From the NCBI GenBank assembly GCA_024699205.1, contig JAILQA010000057.1, forward strand, positions 1 to 9,624: a stretch of 9,624 bases of DNA, given 5' to 3'. Numbering within the stretch: position 1 is the first letter of the stretch; every line of letters begins with the position of its first letter. Under the pieces are notes generated by a model. The model saw only the letters and a program-made list of their open reading frames with translations, made no database searches and was not told where the DNA came from. Below are positions 5,981-9,624 of this stretch, one piece after another. Position numbers and translations under genes: made by a program. Origin of the DNA: Treponema sp. Its GTDB lineage: Bacteria; Spirochaetota; Spirochaetia; Treponematales; Treponemataceae.

Positions 5981-6107
5981 TTGACTTGATGTTTGCCCCG
6001 GAACGTACTATAGTATTTTTTAAGTTAGTAGTTGGTTTTTCTACTAGCCTATAGAACCCGCTCAGGGGGAAGGCTTCGGTCTTCCTAAGTTACCCGGGTT
6101 CTTTTTT
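5981..6107 (+). ncRNA. Hairpin/terminator unit 1, possible small RNA
   Basis: Possible -35 TTGACT at 5981-5986 with a less certain -10 at the palindrome TACTATAGTA (6006-6015; spacing 19 or more). Then TTAGTAG/CTACTAG (6025-6031 with 6041-6047). Last is a strong terminator: GAACCCG/CGGGTTC (6054-6060 with 6095-6101) enclosing GGAAGGC-TTCG-GTCTTCC (6068-6085), a very stable tetraloop hairpin, then TTTTTT (6102-6107). The end of the unit certainly looks like a terminator and may simply terminate the repressor mRNA 90 bp upstream. The small RNA reading rests on the extra hairpin and the promoter-like boxes. Confidence 0.5.
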
Positions 6108-6261
6108 ATTTTAAATAATCATAATCTATAATTTCGAACTTTCGTTGAATCTTTGAGAATAAACCGTTTGAGCCTTTTATCGCTTCGAGCATTTGCTTCT
6201 GTGTTATCTTCTTTGCCAATTTTTTTTACTTTCAGTTTTTAAGGTTTTATCCTTTTTTTAT

Positions 6262-6290
6262 TTGACATTTAAGAAGTTCTGTATTAACGT
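6262..6290 (+). promoter_or_regulatory. Promoter of small RNA unit 2
   Basis: TTGACA (6262-6267), 17 bp, TAACGT (6285-6290). The -35 is perfect and the -10 is weak (three of six). The expected start, 6297 or just after, falls right at the base of the following hairpin. Confidence 0.5.
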
Positions 6291-6296
6291 CGTGTA

Positions 6297-6366
6297 TAGA
6301 GAGCCACCTCTGGATAGTTGATTGCTTAAATCGACCCCAGCTTTGGAAGGTGGCTCTTTATTTTTT
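6297..6366 (+). ncRNA. Small RNA unit 2: stacked-stem hairpin with terminator
   Basis: A compact structure of about 70 nt. AGAGCCACCT (6300-6309) pairs perfectly with AGGTGGCTCT (6348-6357). CTGG (6310-6313) pairs with CCAG (6337-6340), and GTTGAT (6317-6322) pairs with ATCGAC (6330-6335) using one G-T. An asymmetric CTTTGGA segment is left unpaired on the 3' side. TTTATTTTTT ends it. No + strand gene lies downstream within 3 kb, so it is not an obvious leader; a free small RNA fits. The family is not recognised. Confidence 0.55.
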
Positions 6367-6504
6367 ATGTCAACTTCACTGAATGCAGAATAGAACGCCA
6401 GCTTTTTTATTTTTGAGAGTATTTGTGATTCGCGTTCTTCGTGTGTGCTTATCGAAAGTTGTACGACCTTCTGAAAATGGATGACAATACAACCAATAAC
6501 TGAT

Positions 6505-6533
6505 TTGACTTTTGACGGGTTATCGGTTAAAGT
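6505..6533 (+). promoter_or_regulatory. Promoter of small RNA unit 3
   Basis: TTGACT (6505-6510), 17 bp, TAAAGT (6528-6533): five and four matches to consensus with ideal spacing. The expected start at about 6540 is the first G of the unit 3 hairpin. Confidence 0.6.
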
Positions 6534-6539
6534 TTTTTA

Positions 6540-6617
6540 GGCTTGCCTGTGGATGGCTCATTCTCCGGGGTGAGTGTTTCGTCATCATTGACCGTCCACC
6601 TTTGGGCAGCCTTTTTT
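6540..6617 (+). ncRNA. Small RNA unit 3: branched hairpin with terminator
   Basis: About 78 nt from the predicted start to the end of the T-run. GGCT (6540-6543) pairs with AGCC (6608-6611) and GCC (6545-6547) with GGC (6605-6607) around a bulged T. GTGGA (6549-6553) pairs with TCCAC (6595-6599). An inner hairpin CTCATTC-TCCG-GGGTGAG spans 6557-6574. TTTTTT follows at 6612-6617. Exposed bases lie at 6575-6591, a possible antisense seed. Promoter, folded body and terminator are all in register, which is the best small-RNA case in the window. Confidence 0.6.
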
Positions 6618-6761
6618 ATTTCATTCAACAGTCATTATAATCATCACATGCTTTTTGTAAGCAAACCACGAATCATATATAAAGGAAATAATAATTACAG
6701 CAATACACAGCAATATAAATATTTAAGTATAAATACGGCACTATCTTGGCAAAAGAAAACA
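6618..6761. other. A+T-rich spacer with CAGCAATA repeats
   Basis: No gene is seen. CAGCAATA occurs at 6698-6705, 6708-6715 (two adjacent 10-bp units) and again at 6767-6774 inside the 3' end of the lysozyme gene. A small hairpin TGCTT/AAGCA lies at 6649-6663. No clear terminator for the lysozyme gene was found. Confidence 0.3.
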
Positions 6762-7196
6762 TTAACCAGCAATATTAGAACAAAACAAATCGTGTTCAGC
6801 TTGACGTCTTTTAGTTAAGTTTTCATTTATTGTATTTCCAATTTTATTGTATTTTAATATTGATTCTGCAATTTCTTGTGCATTTCGATTTTCGCATAGT
6901 TTCTTTAGGTTTCCAAAACCCGTATTATATGCAAAACATATAAGAGCATCTCGTTGCTCATCAGAAAGAGGAATTTGAATAAAAGGACTGTTATCAACTG
7001 CATCTGCAATTTTTTGCACATCTTCAATAAGTAAAGAATCTGCTTCAGATTGAGAAATCTGCATATTTGGAATAACACCTCTCGTATGGGTATATCCTAT
7101 ACACCAAACTCCGCAATTATTTTTATAAGCTTTTAGCTTACAAACTTCAAATTGTTTTATTATTTCTAATCCAGCATTACCGATTGTTTTTCCCAT
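6762..7196 (-). CDS. GH24 phage lysozyme (endolysin) with altered triad
   Basis: A 144-residue protein of glycoside hydrolase family 24, the T4/R21 lysozyme type that cuts the MurNAc-GlcNAc bond of peptidoglycan during phage lysis. The match runs through NAGLEIIKQFE, KLKAYKNNCGVWCIGYTHT, PLSDEQRDALICFAYNTGFG and LTKRRQAEHDLF, and the length is normal. The catalytic triad is E-8aa-D-5aa-T in T4; here the spacing is exact but the residues are Glu17, Asn26 and Cys32. The usual GYGH is GYTH. Activity may therefore be altered or lost. There is no signal peptide or hydrophobic N-terminus, so a SAR mechanism is unlikely, and no holin gene is seen nearby. The ATG at 7196 has AAGAGGA just upstream on its strand (7203-7209), a normal ribosome binding site. 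Confidence 0.9.
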   Translation of the reverse strand: MGKTIGNAGLEIIKQFEVCKLKAYKNNCGVWCIGYTHTRGVIPNMQISQSEADSLLIEDVQKIADAVDNSPFIQIPLSDEQRDALICFAYNTGFGNLKKLCENRNAQEIAESILKYNKIGNTINENLTKRRQAEHDLFCSNIAG

Positions 7197-7253
7197 CGTT
7201 ATTCCTCTTGTTAATTCACTTTTCTTTCTCTAAGCAAATAATTATAGATATTT

Positions 7254-7282
7254 AGTATACTTTGAGTTTGTTAAGAAATCAA
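7254..7282 (-). promoter_or_regulatory. Promoter of the lysozyme gene
   Basis: On the minus strand TTGATT (7282-7277), 17 bp, TATACT (7259-7254). A TATAAT at 7246-7241 without a good -35 is an alternative. Predicted leader about 50 nt, containing the lysozyme Shine-Dalgarno site. Confidence 0.6.
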
Positions 7283-7383
7283 ATTTTTATATTTCCCCGT
7301 GCCCCTTGAGCGGCTGGCGCCTTTTATCAGCTCTGAATAATAAGCGGTGGCCGGTTGTAGGATTTGTGTAAAACGAAGTAAAT

Positions 7384-7399
7384 GTGCTCTAAAGAGCAC
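7384..7399. promoter_or_regulatory. 16-bp palindrome GTGCTCT-AA-AGAGCAC
   Basis: A perfect inverted repeat with 7-bp arms. Related half-sites recur in the same non-coding spacer (7197-7667): AGAGCACGT at 7507-7515 repeats 7393-7401, and GCTCTTTG occurs near 7426 and 7591. ACTATT-TG-AATAGT at 7461-7474 and TATAC-GAA-GTATA at 7541-7553 are further small palindromes. A regulator-binding cluster is plausible. The repressor operator at 5296-5315 has a different sequence. Confidence 0.45.
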
Positions 7400-7573
7400 G
7401 TGTGTTATGGATTTTTTATAAAGCGCTCTTTGTTTTATGTGTTACTGATTTGTTTTCAATACTATTTGAATAGTTTTGAATTGTATATATTTTTATAACT
7501 TCTTTTAGAGCACGTTTTCATAAGAAATTAAAATAAATTTTATACGAAGTATATTAATAAACCTGAAATATAC

Positions 7574-7626
7574 ATCTGCTTTGTAGATGAGCTCTTTGAA
7601 AATATATGCAGCAGATTAAATTTTTT
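7574..7626 (+). terminator. Possible weak terminator
   Basis: ATCTGCT (7574-7580) pairs with AGCAGAT (7610-7616), followed by TAAA and TTTTTT (7621-7626). The loop is long and no + strand gene ends just before it, so the function is doubtful. Confidence 0.25.
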
Positions 7627-7667
7627 GAGATGATTTTCAGCCGCTGCGCGCGCGCTCCCCGAAGAAA

Positions 7668-7904
7668 TTATTTTAACTCAGCCAATGTTGGATTTTCTTT
7701 TTTGAAAATTTCGATTTGTTCGGGTGTTAATTTATCAGGATAATCGATCCAGAAGTTGAATATATCTTTCTGATCGAAGCTGAATAAAATCGAACCTCGT
7801 TCATTCGGAGTTTCTACCCACCATATTTTAGCGTTTGCAGATTTCTTGTAAAAATCATGACCATTCTTGTATTCGTTGATTCCTTCGTCGTATTCATTAC
7901 TCAT
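7668..7904 (-). CDS. Small conserved hypothetical protein (possibly DUF7675-like)
   Basis: A 78-residue soluble protein. The central and C-terminal parts are rich in aromatic and acidic residues: KIWWVETPNERGSILFSFD, then IFNFWIDYPDKLTPEQIEIF and KENPTLAEL. This arrangement (WWV-x-TP, FSFD-x-K, DYP-x-KLTPEQ, ENP) recalls a small family I associate with DUF7675; the name is from memory and uncertain, and no function is known. I chose the ATG at 7904 rather than 7922 because a TATAAT box (7916-7911, minus strand) lies inside the longer frame, with transcription predicted to begin at or next to 7904. No Shine-Dalgarno sequence is present, so it may be leaderless. The gene stands alone between the AGAGC spacer and the G+C-rich island. 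Confidence 0.65.
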   Translation of the reverse strand: MSNEYDEGINEYKNGHDFYKKSANAKIWWVETPNERGSILFSFDQKDIFNFWIDYPDKLTPEQIEIFKKENPTLAELK

Positions 7905-7910
7905 GGTTTT

Positions 7911-7916
7911 ATTATA
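7911..7916 (-). promoter_or_regulatory. -10 box of the small hypothetical gene
   Basis: A perfect TATAAT on the minus strand ends 6 nt before the ATG at 7904. The -35 at 17 bp is poor (TGATAA, 7939-7934). TG directly before the box may help as a near-extended -10. Confidence 0.5.
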
Positions 7917-8130
7917 CAACACATCATCAGAAATTATCAGATAGCGGAGTGAAGCCTGCTTGTAAATCTAAGCGTTGTTGGACGCGGCGCGGACGACATC
8001 GCACGCTTTTAAGCTGGCTGAACGGAGCGTCAGTATTTTTTGTGTTTCGGTATACAAGGCAGGTATATGACAGGTTAGCGAAGAAGGCGGCACGACGGGA
8101 AGCGCAAGGACGCGCGACCAGAGTGCCGCC

Positions 8131-8172
8131 ATGCCGAATGAGAACCACCCTTGTGGTGGTTTGAATGAGGCA
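8131..8172. other. Two-tier hairpin in the G+C-rich island
   Basis: AACCACC (8143-8149) pairs with GGTGGTT (8155-8161) around a 5-nt loop. After a nearly symmetric internal loop (GAATGAG and TGAATGA), ATGCC (8131-8135) pairs with GGCAT (8168-8172). Confidence 0.6.
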
Positions 8173-8326
8173 TAAGTCTGTCAGCCAATGGTAAGTGTTG
8201 CGAACTGGCCGCCGGTTTTGCAAGGCATGGAGCAAGCAAAACAAGCCGGACAACTGGAATGTTGAGCAAAAGGGTGCCACCTTGCCCCCGAGAGCGGTTA
8301 AATACCATTCCTTGCTTTTTACGAAA

Positions 8327-8363
8327 GGGGAAAGGGGGATGCCCCGCGGCGGGGGAAAGGGGG
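8327..8363 (+). other. Putative G-quadruplex with internal hairpin
   Basis: Four G-runs lie on the + strand: 8327-8330, 8334-8338, 8351-8355 and 8359-8363. The 12-mer GGGGAAAGGGGG occurs twice (8327-8338 and 8352-8363), and CCCCG/CGGGG (8342-8346 with 8350-8354) can pair between them. An intramolecular G4 with a hairpin loop is possible. Confidence 0.6.
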
Positions 8364-8498
8364 AACACTTTTGCGTGCCGGCATGTTTTTGTTGCGACAC
8401 TTAGCGAAATGATTTGTTTTGATAAAACGGTGTCTGCTTTTGCTGCCTTTTGGCGGCTTATAAACTTTGGCTATAGATGTTGAAGCTTGGGGATTAAG

Positions 8499-8544
8499 GG
8501 ATGCAGGGGTGCATTCCCTGCATCCTCTAAAATGCAAACATTTT
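8499..8544. other. Perfect 10-bp stem plus a second hairpin
   Basis: GGATGCAGGG (8499-8508) pairs perfectly with CCCTGCATCC (8516-8525), loop GTGCATT. AAAATG-CAAA-CATTTT follows at 8529-8544. No T-run follows, so this is not a standard terminator on the + strand. Confidence 0.6.
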
Positions 8545-8622
8545 GTGACGCGGAAAAGCGGAACAACATGTTTGCTACCTTATTGTGTATGTGTATTTTA
8601 TTTTAAAGTGGGAGTGTAGTGA

Positions 8623-8663
8623 GCGGAAACTGTACAAAGTACGGTTGAAGCGAACGGCTTTTT
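8623..8663 (+). other. Hairpin with triloop and short T-run after the antitoxin gene
   Basis: AACTGTAC-AAA-GTACGGTT (8628-8646, one T-G pair) is extended by two pairs beyond three facing G/A mismatches. AACGGC and TTTTT follow on the + strand. It lies just beyond the antitoxin stop but faces the wrong way for a terminator of that operon. Confidence 0.45.
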
Positions 8664-8674
8664 AATACACCTTT

Positions 8675-8908
8675 TTATTTGTCGAAATCTTTTGGTTCTG
8701 CTGCCGGTACTTTTGAAAGCACTGATAAGAACTTATCTTTTGAAGCTCTTTGGGCACGTTTTTCGAGATACTGTTGAGTTTCAAAGGCTGCAATCTTTTC
8801 TGCAACTGCTGATACGATAAACTGATTGATTGAAATATTATCCTGTGTGGCAATATCTTTTACCGCTGTGTGATATGAATCTGGTAATCTTAGGCTCATT
8901 GTGCTCAT
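8675..8908 (-). CDS. Ribbon-helix-helix antitoxin
   Basis: A 77-residue CopG/RHH-type protein. The short strand TMSLRLPDS (residues 3-11) is followed by helix SYHTAVKDIATQDN and then ISINQFIVSAVAEKIAAFE, the usual strand-helix-helix plan that dimerises and binds the operon's own promoter. The charged C-terminal tail (about 46-77) would wrap the toxin. It is the second gene of a two-gene operon, starting inside the toxin stop (ATGA overlap, 8905-8908). AGGAGG (8921-8916, minus strand), inside the end of the toxin gene, is placed 7 nt before its ATG, a much stronger translation signal than the toxin has. Antitoxin identity rests on the fold and the partner. Confidence 0.85.
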   Translation of the reverse strand: MSTMSLRLPDSYHTAVKDIATQDNISINQFIVSAVAEKIAAFETQQYLEKRAQRASKDKFLSVLSKVPAAEPKDFDK

Positions 8909-9333
8909 TTTCGTACCTCCTGTAATTCTTCCAAAAATTCTTTTGGTGTTAGTATTTTCATTCTAAGGTTTTCTGCTTCCAGAAAGTCTTTCTTGTTGAA
9001 TGTGACGATTGCATCCGCATTTGAATTGATGGCTACTTCCAGTACGTGGTCATCAAAAGGATCTTTTAAGTATGGCCGCCACAAATAAAAAATTTTTGTT
9101 TTGATTCCAACAGCACATAAATAGTCTATAAAGTTTTCTATGTCGGAATCTGTAAAAATTGTTCTGTCCAGATGGGATTTTAAGATTGCCTCATATTCTA
9201 GAATGAGTGGTACTGAAACCGCAAAATCAAAATCGCCATTTCCAATTTTTGAAATTAATTCAAATGATTTTCCCTTGCTACTTTGAAGTGCCGAGAGAAT
9301 GACATTTGTATCAATCACTACTAACATGTTCAT
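8905..9333 (-). CDS. PIN-domain toxin (PIN_3 / TIGR00305-like)
   Basis: A 142-residue putative ribonuclease toxin. The PIN acidic residues are visible: Asp8 in VVIDTNVILSAL, Glu46 in LILEYE, Asp94/Asp95 in KDPFDDHVLEVA and Asp116 in VTFNKKDF. The segment ADAIVTFNKKDF is characteristic of the 'putative toxin-antitoxin system toxin component, PIN family' group rather than classical VapC. The toxin-first order is common in this group. The ATG at 9333 lies 9 nt after a perfect TATAAT with no Shine-Dalgarno site; the ATG at 9327 (MLVVIDTN) is the alternative start. Toxin and antitoxin are predicted to be cotranscribed, and the pair would stabilise the mobile region. Confidence 0.88.
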   Translation of the reverse strand: MNMLVVIDTNVILSALQSSKGKSFELISKIGNGDFDFAVSVPLILEYEAILKSHLDRTIFTDSDIENFIDYLCAVGIKTKIFYLWRPYLKDPFDDHVLEVAINSNADAIVTFNKKDFLEAENLRMKILTPKEFLEELQEVRK

Positions 9334-9342
9334 CTAGATAGT

Positions 9343-9371
9343 ATTATATATGATACCATGTAATCTGTCAA
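9343..9371 (-). promoter_or_regulatory. Consensus promoter of the toxin-antitoxin operon
   Basis: On the minus strand TTGACA (9371-9366), 17 bp, TATAAT (9348-9343), a full consensus sigma-70-type promoter. The predicted start near 9336 leaves about 3 nt before the ATG. Repression by the RHH antitoxin is expected, but no clear inverted repeat was seen. Confidence 0.85.
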
Positions 9372-9431
9372 TTTGATTCTTGTGAACGGCTCTTTGGAGA
9401 CCCTTTTTATTCTTTATGATAAACTGACTTT

Positions 9432-9624
9432 ATGAAAATTGAACATGTAGCACTTTATGTAACTGACCTGAAACAGGCAAAAAACTTTTTCGTGACCTTC
9501 TTGAATGGTAAAGCCAATAACGGCTACCACAATACCAAAACAGATTTCAGATCTTATTTCATTTCGTTTGACGACGGAGCACGCCTTGAGATTATGACAA
9601 GGTCTGAGCTTGTGGAGCAGGAAA
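9432..9624 (+). CDS. VOC-superfamily (glyoxalase/bleomycin-resistance-like) protein, 5' part
   Basis: The frame from ATG 9432 is open to the window end (64 codons), so the gene is cut by the window, not necessarily broken. KIEHVALYVTDLKQAKNFF is the usual first beta-alpha unit of the vicinal-oxygen-chelate fold, and SYFISFDDGARLEIM is the next strand pair. His5 and Glu53 lie where many VOC enzymes hold a metal. Members include glyoxalase I, dioxygenases and resistance proteins, and the substrate cannot be told. It is transcribed away from the toxin gene, with 98 bp between starts. TATGAT at 9415-9420 may be its -10. No Shine-Dalgarno site is seen. It may mark the return to ordinary chromosome. 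Confidence 0.85.
   Translation, partial: MKIEHVALYVTDLKQAKNFFVTFLNGKANNGYHNTKTDFRSYFISFDDGARLEIMTRSELVEQE

Larger units (their letters stand above)
7925..8660. other. G+C-rich, highly structured non-coding island
   Basis: No protein gene is supported here. The open frames have low-complexity, basic or Pro/Arg-rich translations with no recognisable domain, and frames on both strands overlap. By hand count 8101-8160 has 38 G+C of 60, against 11 of 60 at 7441-7500. The first 480 bp are the most G+C-rich. It holds GGCGGCAC/GTGCCGCC (8086-8093 with 8123-8130), ACGCT/AGCGT followed by TTTTTT (8003-8041), and the separately listed hairpins and G-rich motif. A structured RNA, a multi-copy intergenic repeat or a foreign insertion are all possible. 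Confidence 0.6.

Noticed and set aside
6543..6818. Plus-strand open frame of 91 codons over small RNA unit 3 and the lysozyme 3' end
   Set aside because: It crosses a strong hairpin and terminator, has no ribosome binding site and no recognisable protein features.
7541..7553. TATACGAAGTATA, resembling part of a loxP arm
   Set aside because: Only a short match in an A+T-rich area, with no second arm and no Cre-like partner site.
7925..8000. GTTGGAC at 7977-7983 as an integron attC R' core (GTTRRRY)
   Set aside because: No matching RYYYAAC partner at a normal distance and no paired L boxes were found. The integrase at the start is not clearly IntI.
7927..8400. A 157-codon open frame on the minus strand across the G+C-rich island, and several + strand frames there
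   Set aside because: Translations are rich in Pro, Arg, Cys and Ser with no domain, frames on both strands overlap, and no ribosome binding site fits. Long frames are expected in G+C-rich non-coding DNA.
3358..8634. Shared 11-mer CGGAAACTGTA at 3358-3368 and 8624-8634
   Set aside because: Flanks differ and the match is short; it may hint at a dispersed repeat but cannot be supported from two copies.
1778..8651. CGGTTGAAGC at 1778-1787 and 8642-8651 as att core copies
   Set aside because: A 10-base match only; the left copy lies inside the int-xis-terminase operon, which is not where an integrated element's end should be.

Overview
The window is A+T-rich and reads like a host-associated spirochaete, most probably a Treponema. 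That is a judgement from recognised protein families and base composition; no 16S rRNA or other taxonomic marker is present. It is an accessory region holding the control and integration genes of a phage or satellite-like element, but no capsid, portal, tail or large-terminase gene.

Layout. Positions 65-2350 (+) hold a tyrosine integrase, a small excisionase-like HTH protein and a small-terminase-like phage protein. Positions 2338-3341 hold a DUF2249 gene (-) flanked by two diverged copies of a repeat of about 63 bp. Positions 3480-4458 hold a long nested hairpin followed by a SAM-dependent methyltransferase gene (+). Positions 4614-5968 form a divergent SOS-like module. On the minus strand are a UmuD'-like gene that starts at the normal self-cleavage point and lacks both protease residues, and a umuC gene cut off just before its catalytic Asp-Glu. 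On the plus strand is an intact S24/CI-LexA-type repressor. A 20-bp palindrome and two overlapping promoters lie between them. Positions 5969-6761 have no protein gene but hold three consecutive hairpin/terminator units on the + strand, two with good promoters at the right distance, which look like small RNA genes. Positions 6762-7904 hold a GH24 lysozyme with an altered catalytic triad and a small conserved hypothetical gene (both -), separated by an A+T-rich spacer with repeated AGAGC-type palindromic sites. Positions 7925-8660 are a non-coding, G+C-rich island full of hairpins with a four-run G-quadruplex motif. Positions 8675-9333 (-) hold a PIN toxin / ribbon-helix-helix antitoxin pair. 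From 9432 (+) a VOC/glyoxalase-family gene starts and runs off the end.

How it may work together (inference). The repressor would hold down the UmuD'-UmuC operon, and probably itself, through the shared operator; DNA damage would trigger its self-cleavage. Integrase and excisionase would move the element, and the toxin-antitoxin pair would stabilise it. Several promoters sit so close to the start codon, with no Shine-Dalgarno sequence, that leaderless translation is likely for the UmuD'-like gene, the small hypothetical gene and the PIN toxin. The strongest leads are the pre-cleaved, protease-dead UmuD' homologue, the tandem small-RNA-like units and the structured G+C-rich island.
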